Positions 56,282 through 64,000 of a DNA stretch of 64,000 nt are shown piece by piece. The stretch is from JBJEFI01 sp051873875. Lineage in GTDB: Bacteria; Bacillota; Bacilli; Bacillales; Bacillaceae_G. The stretch's first letter is position 1. Every line of letters begins with the position of its first letter. The stretch lies in NCBI GenBank assembly GCA_051873875.1, contig JBJEFI010000152.1, positions 1 through 64,000 on the forward strand, read 5' to 3'. The position numbers and the translations under genes are program-made. Below the pieces are notes generated by a model. That model saw only the letters and a program-made list of their open reading frames with translations. It had not been told where the DNA came from and did not search any database.

Positions 56282-56456
56282 GAAGGATAATGCCGATAAT
56301 AAGTAGACAAAAGAATAAAGAGACATCGACAATACTTGGAAATAATAAGGTCCGAATGCCTTGGAAAATGATAATTCCAAAAATACTTTCTTTTAATAAA
56401 ATAATGATATTTCGAAAAATGGGAGAGTGACTACGCCGTAATATTTTTTTAGCCAT
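56271..56456 (-). CDS. Small membrane protein, hypothetical
   Basis: 61 residues: a basic N terminus (MAKKILRRSHSPIFRN), then two hydrophobic stretches (IIILLKESIFGIIIFQGIRT and VDVSLFFCLLIIGIILQKR). AAAGGAG stands eight bases before the start at 56456 on the minus strand; the frame extends upstream without a site. It is convergent with ysxE and divergent from the valS leader. I do not recognise the family. Confidence 0.55.
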   Translation of the reverse strand: MAKKILRRSHSPIFRNIIILLKESIFGIIIFQGIRTLLFPSIVDVSLFFCLLIIGIILQKR

Positions 56457-56594
56457 CTGATTTACTCCTTTAATTTGGAAATATTGTGGACAAGCACGTA
56501 ATCTTTTTAATTGAATAGAATAAAAGACAAAAAAGTTGGCCACACTTATTGACGAGATAAGAAATATTTAGGTAAAATAGAATTCAAAATTACA

Positions 56595-56876
56595 TACCAA
56601 TGCAATGACCGGGAGGAGTAGGACGCCCTAATTCTTCAGAGAGAGAAATCCTAGGCTGGAAGATTTCTTGAATGTATCGTCAGAAGGTAGCCCGCGAGCA
56701 GTTTCTTTGAACAATGTTGTCATTTAAGTAGAAGAAGCCGGATTGTTTCCGTTATTGAAACGAAGTGTACAGATAATATAGTCTATGACAAGGATAAACA
56801 AGTCATAACTTATCTGTAAAAAAAGGTGGTACCGCGAACTCAACTCCATTCGTCCTTTTGGCGAGTGGGGTTTTTT
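56595..56876 (+). promoter_or_regulatory. T-box leader of valS
   Basis: A leader of about 280 nt with stem I elements (GACCGGGAGGAGTAGG, AGAGAGAAATC...GATTTCTT), the T-box AAGGTGGTACCGCGAA (56824-56839) and a terminator (CCATTCGTC / GGCGAGTGG, then GGGGTTTTTT). Candidate valine specifier codons are GTA (56675-56677) and GTC (56680-56682); I cannot decide which without folding. Uncharged tRNA-Val would stabilise the antiterminator and raise valS expression. Confidence 0.93.
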
Positions 56877-56933
56877 GTGTTTTGTTTAATGGAAAAAAGG
56901 AGGATATTTATCCCCTTAAAGGAGGTAATAGTT

Positions 56934-59567
56934 ATGTCTGAAAAGACGCTAGGTACAAAATATGTACCAACAGAAGTAGAAAAGAATCGCTATCAATGGT
57001 GGCTAGAAGGAAAATATTTTGAAACAACAGGTGATGAGAACAAACAACCTTATACAATCGTTATTCCACCACCAAATGTAACTGGTAAATTACATTTAGG
57101 TCACGCATGGGATACAGCTCTGCAAGATATTTTAACTCGTTTTAAACGTATGCAAGGGTACGATGTATTATGGTTACCTGGTATGGACCATGCTGGTATT
57201 GCCACACAAGCGAAGGTAGAAGAAAAACTTCGTGGTGAAGGCATTAGTCGTTATGATTTAGGTCGTGAGAAGTTTGTTGAGCAAGTTTGGGAATGGAAAG
57301 AAGAGTATGCTGGTCATATTCGCGAGCAATGGGCGAAATTAGGCTTAGGCTTAGACTATACGAAAGAGCGTTTTACATTAGATGAAGGCTTATCAAAAGC
57401 AGTTCGTGAAGTATTCGTTCAATTATACCGCAAAGGGTTAATTTATCGTGGTGAATATATCATTAACTGGGACCCAGCAACTCGTACAGCATTATCTGAT
57501 ATCGAAGTTATTTACAAAGATGTACAAGGTGCATTTTATCATATGCAATATCCATTAGCAGATGGTTCTGGCAAGATTCAAATTGCAACAACTCGTCCAG
57601 AAACAATGTTAGGGGATACAGCAATCGCTGTTCATCCAGAAGATGAGCGTTACAAAGATATGATTGGGAAAAATGTTATCCTTCCAATCGTAGGCCGTGA
57701 AATTCCGGTTATCGCTGATGAGTATGTAGATATGGAATTTGGTACTGGGGTAGTAAAAATTACACCAGCTCATGATCCGAATGACTTTGAAGTAGGTAAT
57801 CGTCATGATTTACCACGTATCCTTGTAATGAACGAAGACGGTACAATGAATGCCAACGCTGGTAAATACCAAGGCATGGATCGTTTTGAATGTCGTAAAC
57901 AATTAGTAAAAGACCTTCAAGAACAAGGTGTACTTGTTGAAATTGAAGAACATTTACATTCAGTAGGTCATAGTGAGCGTAGTGGCGCAGTTGTTGAGCC
58001 ATACTTATCAACACAATGGTTCGTTAAAATGCAACCATTAGCAGATGAAGCAATTAAATTACAACAAAGTGAAGGCAAAGTTAACTTTGTACCTGAGCGC
58101 TTTGAAAACACATATTTACGTTGGATGGAAAATATTCGTGACTGGTGTATTTCTCGTCAATTATGGTGGGGTCACCGCATTCCAGCTTGGTATCATAACG
58201 AAACTGGTGAAGTATATGTAGATCATGAACCACCAGCAGATATCGAAAATTGGACACAAGATAGCGATGTATTAGATACTTGGTTCTCAAGTGCACTATG
58301 GCCATTCTCTACATTAAATTGGCCAAATACAGAAGATGAAATGTTCAAGCGTTACTACCAAACAGATTGCCTAGTAACAGGTTACGATATTATCTTCTTC
58401 TGGGTATCTCGTATGATTTTCCAAGGCATTGAATTTACTGGAAAACGTCCGTTTAAAGATGTATTAATCCATGGTCTAGTTCGTGACTCGCAAGGGCGCA
58501 AAATGAGTAAATCATTAGGCAACGGCGTAGACCCAATGGAAGTAATCGAACAATATGGTGCAGACTCTCTACGTTTCTTCTTAACAACAGGAAGCTCACC
58601 AGGTCAAGATTTACGTTACTCAACTGAAAAAGTTGAATCAACTTGGAATTTCGTTAACAAAATTTGGAATGCTTCTCGTTTTGCATTAATGAACATGGAA
58701 GGTTTCACTTACGAAGATATTAACTTAGATGGCGAAAAATCTGTTGCGGATAAATGGATTTTAACTCGCTTAAATGAAACAATCGAAAATGTAACTCGTT
58801 TAATGGATAAATACGAGTTCGGTGAAGTAGGTCGTGTTCTTTATAACTTCATCTGGGATGATGTTTGTGACTGGTATATCGAAATGGCGAAGCTTCCACT
58901 TTACGGGGAAGATGAAGCAGCGAAAAACATGACTCGTTCTGTTTTAGCTTACGTATTAGATAACACAATGCGTCTATTACACCCATTCATGCCATTCGTA
59001 ACAGAAGAAATTTGGCAGTACCTACCACATCAAGGTGAGTCAATTACAATCGCAGCTTGGCCAACTGTTAACGAAAACTTAACAGATAAGCAAGCGGCAG
59101 AAGATATGCGTTTATTAGTAGATATCATTCGCGCTGTTCGTAATATCCGTGCGGAAGTAAATACGCCAATGAGCAAAAAAGTAAACTTATATATCAATGC
59201 GAAAAATGAAGCATTAGCAACATTACAACGCAACGAATCATACATCACTCGTTTCTGTAACCCAGAAGAATTAACAATTGGTAGTGATGTAAAAGCACCA
59301 GAAAAATGCATGAGTGCAGTGATTACAGGTGCAGAATTATTCTTACCATTAGCTGGTTTAATCAATGTTGACGAAGAAATTGCTCGTTTAAACAAAGAAT
59401 TAGATAAATTAAATGGTGAAGTAACACGCGTTCAAAAGAAATTAAGTAACCAAGGATTCGTAGCAAAAGCACCAGCGGCTGTTATTGAAGAAGAACGTCG
59501 CAAAGAAACAGACTACATCGCTAAACGTGATGCAGTGATGGCTCGAATCGAAGAATTAAAAAATTAA
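56934..59567 (+). CDS. valS: ValS, valyl-tRNA synthetase
   Basis: An 877-residue class I synthetase: the HIGH motif in [17 protein letters not shown], the editing domain [18 protein letters not shown], the KMSKS motif in [13 protein letters not shown], the anticodon-binding [15 protein letters not shown] region and a C-terminal Val-specific coiled coil (about 815-875). ATG 56934 has GGAGGTAAT upstream; an in-frame extension to 56826 lies in the T-box leader and is not coding. Codon use is biased as in other highly expressed genes. Confidence 0.97.
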   Translation: MSEKTLGTKYVPTEVEKNRYQWWLEGKYFETTGDENKQPYTIVIPPPNVTGKLHLGHAWDTALQDILTRFKRMQGYDVLWLPGMDHAGIATQAKVEEKLRGEGISRYDLGREKFVEQVWEWKEEYAGHIREQWAKLGLGLDYTKERFTLDEGLSKAVREVFVQLYRKGLIYRGEYIINWDPATRTALSDIEVIYKDVQGAFYHMQYPLADGSGKIQIATTRPETMLGDTAIAVHPEDERYKDMIGKNVILPIVGREIPVIADEYVDMEFGTGVVKITPAHDPNDFEVGNRHDLPRILVMNEDGTMNANAGKYQGMDRFECRKQLVKDLQEQGVLVEIEEHLHSVGHSERSGAVVEPYLSTQWFVKMQPLADEAIKLQQSEGKVNFVPERFENTYLRWMENIRDWCISRQLWWGHRIPAWYHNETGEVYVDHEPPADIENWTQDSDVLDTWFSSALWPFSTLNWPNTEDEMFKRYYQTDCLVTGYDIIFFWVSRMIFQGIEFTGKRPFKDVLIHGLVRDSQGRKMSKSLGNGVDPMEVIEQYGADSLRFFLTTGSSPGQDLRYSTEKVESTWNFVNKIWNASRFALMNMEGFTYEDINLDGEKSVADKWILTRLNETIENVTRLMDKYEFGEVGRVLYNFIWDDVCDWYIEMAKLPLYGEDEAAKNMTRSVLAYVLDNTMRLLHPFMPFVTEEIWQYLPHQGESITIAAWPTVNENLTDKQAAEDMRLLVDIIRAVRNIRAEVNTPMSKKVNLYINAKNEALATLQRNESYITRFCNPEELTIGSDVKAPEKCMSAVITGAELFLPLAGLINVDEEIARLNKELDKLNGEVTRVQKKLSNQGFVAKAPAAVIEEERRKETDYIAKRDAVMARIEELKN

Positions 59568-59590
59568 TTTTTAGAAAAACGGAAGGCGGT

Positions 59591-59750
59591 CTTTTTAACA
59601 TCATGTAGCGTAGCAAGTGATGTTAAAAAGAGTCATCTGAAAAAAATTTCACACCAGTATCTGAAAGTCCCTCTTTTGGACTTTCGAGAATGGGGAGAAA
59701 TTTCTCGAGGATGACAGCCGAACGTTAGACAATTGTATAGTGTTTAACGT
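59591..59750 (+). ncRNA. Structured intergenic region between valS and folC (possible RNA element)
   Basis: CTTTTTAACATCA / TGATGTTAAAAAG makes a 13-bp hairpin (59591-59631). Then nested stems GTCATC/GATGAC, AAATTTC/GAAATTT and GAAAGTCC/GGACTTTC enclose one another (59632-59715). A last hairpin is AACGTTAGACA / TGTTTAACGTT (about 59721-59750). The first hairpin could terminate valS. The rest has no coding potential; I do not recognise the RNA class, and it could be an interspersed repeat. Confidence 0.4.
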
Positions 59751-59772
59751 TATCCTATCTAATCTTTTGAGT

Positions 59773-59802
59773 AAAAGGATGGTGCTTGTCACCATCCTTT
59801 TT
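59773..59802 (+). terminator. Terminator upstream of folC
   Basis: The stem AAAGGATGGTG / CACCATCCTTT and T-run, ending the transcript that includes the structured region. Confidence 0.85.
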
Positions 59803-59847
59803 GTTATGATAGAAAAGATATAAGTTTTGAGCGGAGGATACGAAGAA

Positions 59848-61137
59848 ATGAATTACCGACAAGCAAGAGAGTGGATTCATAGTCGTTTACAGTTTGGGAT
59901 TAAACCAGGCTTAGAGCGAATGAATTGGATGTTAGAACAATTAGGAAATCCAGAGAAGAAAGCAAGATATGTTCATATTGCAGGAACAAATGGAAAAGGA
60001 TCAACTGTCACCTATATGCGAAATATCCTGGAACAGGCCGGTTACACGGTAGGGGCATTCACTTCCCCTTATATTGAACATTTTAATGAACGAATTAGTA
60101 TAAATGGCACGATGATTTCAGAAGACCAATTAATTCATTTAGTGCAAACGATTAAGCCACTTGCCGAACAATTAGAGATAGAAACAGAGTACGGGGTATT
60201 AACAGAATTTGAAGCAATTACGGTCATGATGTTTTATTATTTTGGAGAGATTCATCCTGTTGACCTTGTCTTATTAGAAGTTGGATTAGGTGGGCGTTAT
60301 GATAGTACAAATGTGATTACACCACTTGTTTCTGTAATTACAAATATTGGCCATGACCATATGAAAATTTTAGGAGACAATTTAGCTTCTATTGCCTCTG
60401 AAAAAGCAGGGATTATTAAAGAAGGAATTCCTGTTGTCACAGCTGTTCAAAAGGAAGAAGCGTTAGCTGTTATTGAAAAAGAAGCATTAGATAAAGGTTC
60501 AAATTGCTATGTACTAGATAAACAATTTCATTTTAATGAACAGAATCATACAGCAGATGGAGAAGTATTTTCTTTTAAAAGTGTTTTTTCAACCTATGAA
60601 GATATTATTTTAAGCATGAAGGGAATTCACCAAATTAAAAATGCGTCAACTGCTTTGATGGCAATTGATCTTTTAAAAAATGAGTATGATTTTCAAATAG
60701 AAGAAAGTCATATTTACAAAGGATTACGTAATGCTACATGGCAAGGGCGATTTGAGGTTGTATCGAAGGACCCATTTGTTGTTGTAGATGGTGCCCATAA
60801 TGAAGAAGGGGTAACAGCTTTAGTTGATACGTTACAACGATATTACAGTGATAAGAAGAAAACAATTGTTACATGTATGATGAATGACAAAGATGTAAGA
60901 AAGATGATGAAGATGTTAGAAGAAGTAGCTGACGAATTAATCTTTACAAGCTTTGATTTTTATCGTGCCCATGATGCAGAGACGTTAGCGTCCTATTCTA
61001 CTTTTAGTAATAAAACAGTTATTTCTCAAGTAGATGATTTTATTCAAGTATTAGAAGATCGTCATGATGAGATGATTATTTTCACTGGGTCGCTGTATTT
61101 TATTTCTTATGTGCGAGGGTTGCTTTTAAATAAGTAA
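59848..61137 (+). CDS. folC: FolC, folylpolyglutamate/dihydrofolate synthase
   Basis: A 429-residue Mur-ligase-type enzyme that adds glutamates to folates. The P-loop is IAGTNGKGSTVTYM, the folate-binding region is APF-like GAFTSPYIEHFNERI, and VITNIGHDHMKILGDNLASI, EKAGIIKEG and VVVDGAHNEEGV follow. ATG 59848 follows GCGGAGGATA; the 21-bp longer frame lacks a site. valS-folC-comC is the normal Bacillus order. Confidence 0.95.
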   Translation: MNYRQAREWIHSRLQFGIKPGLERMNWMLEQLGNPEKKARYVHIAGTNGKGSTVTYMRNILEQAGYTVGAFTSPYIEHFNERISINGTMISEDQLIHLVQTIKPLAEQLEIETEYGVLTEFEAITVMMFYYFGEIHPVDLVLLEVGLGGRYDSTNVITPLVSVITNIGHDHMKILGDNLASIASEKAGIIKEGIPVVTAVQKEEALAVIEKEALDKGSNCYVLDKQFHFNEQNHTADGEVFSFKSVFSTYEDIILSMKGIHQIKNASTALMAIDLLKNEYDFQIEESHIYKGLRNATWQGRFEVVSKDPFVVVDGAHNEEGVTALVDTLQRYYSDKKKTIVTCMMNDKDVRKMMKMLEEVADELIFTSFDFYRAHDAETLASYSTFSNKTVISQVDDFIQVLEDRHDEMIIFTGSLYFISYVRGLLLNK

Positions 61138-61176
61138 TAGTAGTCTTTCTAGTAATCATCGAATAAAAATGAAAAT

Positions 61177-61214
61177 CAACTAGCCAATATTCGCATGGCT
61201 AGTTGTTCTTTTTA
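61177..61214 (+). terminator. Terminator of folC
   Basis: The stem CAACTAGCCA / TGGCTAGTTG with a T-rich tail. Confidence 0.85.
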
Positions 61215-61275
61215 AGAAACAGTAAAACTAGAATATAGTCCAAGTAGATTGTATGTTTATTAAATTATAGTATTT

Positions 61276-61461
61276 ATGGGTAAAAAGTATTTTCACAGGA
61301 CTACATCATATATAATTGAGCTCAAGGGTTTAGCAACATTTAGTACTGATGATACGCAAGAAGATATCTTAAAAGGAACGATTAATAACAACAGAAAAGA
61401 TTTAAGACTTTCTGGAATTACAGTTAAAGGTTCTATTAGCGGTGGTAGAATAAAATTTTAA
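61276..61461 (+). CDS. Doubtful 61-codon ORF
   Basis: An open frame encoding FHRTTSYIIELKGLATFSTD and a Gly/Ser/Lys-rich tail. The composition looks protein-like, but no ribosome binding site precedes ATG 61276 and I recognise no family. It may be a remnant of a longer gene in the 458-bp folC-to-O-antigen-ligase gap, which otherwise holds only the folC terminator. Confidence 0.25.
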   Translation: MGKKYFHRTTSYIIELKGLATFSTDDTQEDILKGTINNNRKDLRLSGITVKGSISGGRIKF

Positions 61462-61595
61462 AGTGTTACAATAAGCGGTATTAATGATAATCATGATTAT
61501 TGCTTTGGTTCTAATAAATTTATTATTATTCAACAAAAAAACTAGTTGATAGGTAGCCGTGCAATTAGTTATTTCTATGATATAAATTTTTAATA

Positions 61596-63041
61596 CTATT
61601 CTTCGTTTATATATCTTCTAAAACAACATCCTAGCAACACCCAAAATAAAATTGAACTACCGACAAGGCTATCATTAAATAGTGCTTGAAAGCAAAAGGC
61701 AATTATGGCTAAAAATAATGGAATTGCTAAGTCTTTTTTCCGTTCTATCCACCATTTTTTATATGTTTGAATCGTCCCACATAAGAGAATGCTTGCTAAT
61801 CCAATTAGTCCAACAATACCACTTCCATATGCAACAGTTAAATACCAATTATGAGGTTTATCGATAATAACATTACCTGTTCCTAGGTTGCTGATTTTTT
61901 CAATTTGATTATTGTCTACTACATATGGGTACGTATCAAATCCATACCCAAACAATGGTTTTTCTTTTACTAGTTTTAAAGTTTCCTTCCAAATATAAAC
62001 ACGACCTGAACCAAACGTAACTCCTGGCTGTGGTAGGACTGGTAATCGTTTTTCTTCTGTTGTCTCTATTTGGTTTGATGCTTTATTTATTTGAAGAGAT
62101 TGTGCCTCTTTTTTGAATAGTCCTATTGTTTCATGCCAGACTGCTTCGTTTATGGTAGAAAATCCAACAAGAGCGATAAAACAAGTAAGGAACAAAGTTC
62201 CACTCCATGCTAAAAGCTCCTTTTTATTTCCAAATCTGATCATCGTAATTATCACAATTGGAAAACAAACAAGTGCCGTTAAAAAGCCGTTAGATGATGT
62301 AGAGGTTAAAACAATGATGAATGCTAGTATTGCTAATCCAAAGAAGATGCCTTTTCTTTGTGATGTCATTAACATATATGCCATAAATCCGATAAAAAAC
62401 ATCGCTCCAACACCACTAATGAAATTGGGATTATATAACGTTGTCCATAGGGAACCTTGTAGTGGATAATCTGCAGAATATCCAATTAACTGTTTTAGCC
62501 ATTCCCATTGTAAAACATTGATTTCAAAGAAGTGTAAAATTCCCAATACGACGTTTATAAGCAAGAATGGAATGCTAGAAAGAAGAATAATATTTATTTG
62601 CTTTTTTGTCAGCTTTGTTTGGATTAAGATGAAAAAGATAAATAAATAACAGGTCCATGAAATAGCTCCTTCAAAGCGATCGTTATTACCGAATAGCGCA
62701 ATATGTTTATAGTCTGATAGAGCTGTGGAAATCCAAATACTACTAAAGAAAAAAAGAATAAGTATGTTTAATGGCGTTTTTCTTATGATTTCATTTTTTA
62801 TTAGAAGTTTATAAATAAATGTAAATAATAAAATAGTCGTTATAAGTGCAAGAAAAATAAATTTACAATGATTAAAAACTTCCGTTTTAAAGCCTGTTCC
62901 ATATGTAGAATAGACGATAATAGGGCTAATATGTAAAAATTTTGTTGCATACGTCAAAATTGGACCAACTCCAACGAGTAAGACGATACAAGCAAAAATA
63001 ATATTGTTAGGAGTTAGGTATCTTTTAATTTTCTCAATCAT
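61596..63041 (-). CDS. O-antigen ligase/polymerase-like (Wzy/WaaL/PglL-type) membrane protein
   Basis: A 481-residue protein with about 12 membrane helices and one long extracytoplasmic loop (about 300-400). The loop has FGSGRVYIWKETLKLVKEKP, LFGYGFDTYPYVV and KPHNWYLTVAYGSG; the G-x-x-x-x-Y and H-N-x-x-L residues are the O-antigen ligase family hallmarks. It could polymerise or transfer glycans to a surface acceptor. It lies one base after a TPR protein gene and next to comC (prepilin peptidase), so pilin or surface-protein glycosylation is one option. The actual substrate is unknown. Confidence 0.8.
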   Translation of the reverse strand: MIEKIKRYLTPNNIIFACIVLLVGVGPILTYATKFLHISPIIVYSTYGTGFKTEVFNHCKFIFLALITTILLFTFIYKLLIKNEIIRKTPLNILILFFFSSIWISTALSDYKHIALFGNNDRFEGAISWTCYLFIFFILIQTKLTKKQINIILLSSIPFLLINVVLGILHFFEINVLQWEWLKQLIGYSADYPLQGSLWTTLYNPNFISGVGAMFFIGFMAYMLMTSQRKGIFFGLAILAFIIVLTSTSSNGFLTALVCFPIVIITMIRFGNKKELLAWSGTLFLTCFIALVGFSTINEAVWHETIGLFKKEAQSLQINKASNQIETTEEKRLPVLPQPGVTFGSGRVYIWKETLKLVKEKPLFGYGFDTYPYVVDNNQIEKISNLGTGNVIIDKPHNWYLTVAYGSGIVGLIGLASILLCGTIQTYKKWWIERKKDLAIPLFLAIIAFCFQALFNDSLVGSSILFWVLLGCCFRRYINEE

Positions 63042-63042
63042 A

Positions 63043-63510
63043 TTACGCGCTCTCCTCTAGTTGCTTTAATTCCTCATAAGTTTGTTTTAAGTCATCATTT
63101 AGTTCTAGCTTAGAAGCTACTTGTAATAGCTCTTTTGCCAAGCCCGTGTCTTTTACATATATACTAGATTTTGCATATTGAAGAACGAATGCTGCATCTG
63201 TAACGAGTAAGGGACGGATGTGTAAAGCTTTTTTAAATTCTTTTGAAGCTTTTTTGTAGTTTCCTAGATTATTGTAGGCAATGCCTTTTTTAAAATTGTA
63301 TAAATAATTTGTTGGTGTGCTTTTTTCTAGTTTTGTTAATAGATTGATTGCTTCTTGTGGATGAGTTTCAACCTTTACTGCTGCATCTGAGTATCGATTA
63401 TTATTTTGTGAATAGACTTCCTTATTTTTTTCTCCCACTGCCCACGTATAAAAAAACACGACTACTGTTATGCCTAGAATAAGAAAAAAAGATGTGTTTT
63501 TTTTTGACAA
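63043..63510 (-). CDS. Membrane-anchored TPR protein
   Basis: 155 residues: an N-terminal membrane anchor (TSFFLILGITVVVFFYTWAV) and a TPR domain (AVKVETHPQEAINLLTKLEK, LYNFKKGIAYNNLGNYKKAS, ALHIRPLLVTDAAFVLQYAK). GGGAGGGAG precedes its ATG on the minus strand. It is co-transcribed with the downstream O-antigen-ligase-like gene (1-bp gap), a common ligase-TPR pairing, and probably assists it on the outer face of the membrane. Confidence 0.75.
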   Translation of the reverse strand: MSKKNTSFFLILGITVVVFFYTWAVGEKNKEVYSQNNNRYSDAAVKVETHPQEAINLLTKLEKSTPTNYLYNFKKGIAYNNLGNYKKASKEFKKALHIRPLLVTDAAFVLQYAKSSIYVKDTGLAKELLQVASKLELNDDLKQTYEELKQLEESA

Positions 63511-63869
63511 AATAATCTCCCTCCCTTGTTCATATGATTATGTTACTATATTTAGCAATAGATGGGAATTTATAAGGGATTATAGTTCATTAATAGAAGC
63601 AAAAGACATTGTGAGGTTTTTGATTAATCCTTTATCTCTATTTGAGAGATACTTTATACCTCTTTAACACCATCTTGAACAATCTTATTTCTTTATTCTA
63701 AAAACGATCCTTTATCTATAAACAAGCAAGATTTTTATTTATATAAGCTTTTCATTATTTTTAGGGAAATATATTTAGAAATAGTAAATTATGGTACAAT
63801 ATGGATAGTGTATTTATTTATGTATCTTATTATATGATTATAGTTTTTGGGTAAATAAAGGAGATGGCA
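63511..63869. other. Divergent intergenic region upstream of comC
   Basis: About 360 AT-rich bases between the TPR gene and comC. A TACAAT (63795-63800) is a possible -10 for comC, but I find no convincing -35 and no clear ComK box (paired AAAA-N5-TTTT). No ORF or hairpin is supported. Confidence 0.4.
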
Positions 63870-64000
63870 ATGGACCTACTTTTTATTGTGTATTTGTTTC
63901 TAGTTGGATTAATATTTGGTTCTTTTTATAATGTAGTTGGATTGCGTTTACCACTAGGGCAATCAATTGTTAAACCACGCTCAGCCTGTCCTACGTGTAA
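63870..64000 (+). CDS. comC: ComC, type IV prepilin peptidase (partial, runs off the window)
   Basis: The first 43 codons of a prepilin leader peptidase/methylase. The first membrane helix starts [20 protein letters not shown], with the conserved G-S-F-x-N-V-V, then [19 protein letters not shown] with the first CxxC of the cytoplasmic zinc loop. AAAGGAGATGG precedes ATG 63870. In Bacillus, comC follows folC and processes ComG pseudopilins for DNA uptake. The catalytic Asp residues lie beyond the window. Confidence 0.9.
   Translation, partial: MDLLFIVYLFLVGLIFGSFYNVVGLRLPLGQSIVKPRSACPTC

Noticed and set aside
56826..56933. N-terminal extension of valS
   Set aside because: These in-frame codons are the 3' part of the T-box and its terminator; ATG 56934 has its own strong RBS and matches the family N terminus.

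Overview
The window is a low-GC Bacillaceae (Bacillus sensu lato) chromosome segment. The gene order uvrC / yslB / sdhCAB / ysmA / gerE / racE-gerM-rph-rdgB-ysnB, then ysoA-tig-clpX-lonB-lonA-engB-hemACDBL-spoVID-ysxE-valS-folC-comC is the conserved Bacillus block between the trxA/uvrC and comC regions. Spore genes (gerE, gerM, lonB, spoVID, ysxE), a dltXABCD operon and Gram-positive ribosome binding sites agree with this. It looks close to, but not obviously inside, the B. cereus group; I cannot name a species from sequence alone.

Layout: 1-4.4 kb holds the tail of a probable trxA, a CPCC zinc-ribbon protein, uvrC, a CwlO-like endopeptidase and yslB. 4.6-8.0 kb is the succinate dehydrogenase operon, in which sdhA carries a 100-N scaffold gap flanked by an unmerged 55-bp overlap (an assembly artefact, not a broken gene). 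8.0-14.2 kb holds ysmA, a rhodanese, a c-di-AMP riboswitch with the K+ importer kimA, an AAC(3)-like acetyltransferase with a DUF1287 protein, a GNAT protein and a membrane-anchored FHA protein. 21.6-25.6 kb is racE-gerM-rph-rdgB-ysnB, followed by tRNA-Gly and tRNA-Arg. 26.9-32.4 kb is the teichoic-acid D-alanylation operon, led by a serine hydrolase. 32.9-35.2 kb is a TcyABC-type cystine importer, and 35.3-37.3 kb a WecC/TagA pair. 37.4-46.3 kb is the chaperone/protease block and 48.6-53.8 kb the haem operon, which lacks hemX. 54-61.1 kb holds the spore coat morphogenesis genes, T-box/valS and folC. The last part holds an O-antigen-ligase/TPR pair and the start of comC.

Main discovery: the late sporulation regulator gene gerE is cut in two. 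Codons 1-49 (plus one base) lie at 14499-14646 and the remaining codons at 21254-21330. The 6,607 bp between them encode a SpoIVCA-type large serine recombinase. Both junctions share the 6-bp core CAAATG. The element-side arms at the two ends form an inverted pair (ATGCATA-N6-GCAAAC), which would join into a near-palindromic attP. Precise excision restores a 74-codon gerE ending in LLRMGELEL. A good sigma-K promoter (AC-N17-CATACAATA) precedes gerE. This is therefore a compact skin-like element, presumably excised in the mother cell. A 36-codon ORF overlapping the recombinase start (TTGA) is a candidate directionality factor. Cargo includes a GT8 glycosyltransferase, a P-loop kinase frameshifted in an A-run, a SpoVB/MurJ-like flippase, a RidA protein and three decayed gene remnants.

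Other notable signals: a three-copy interspersed repeat of about 90 bp with two hairpins and compensatory changes (one copy is in the rph leader), and a nested multi-hairpin region between valS and folC.
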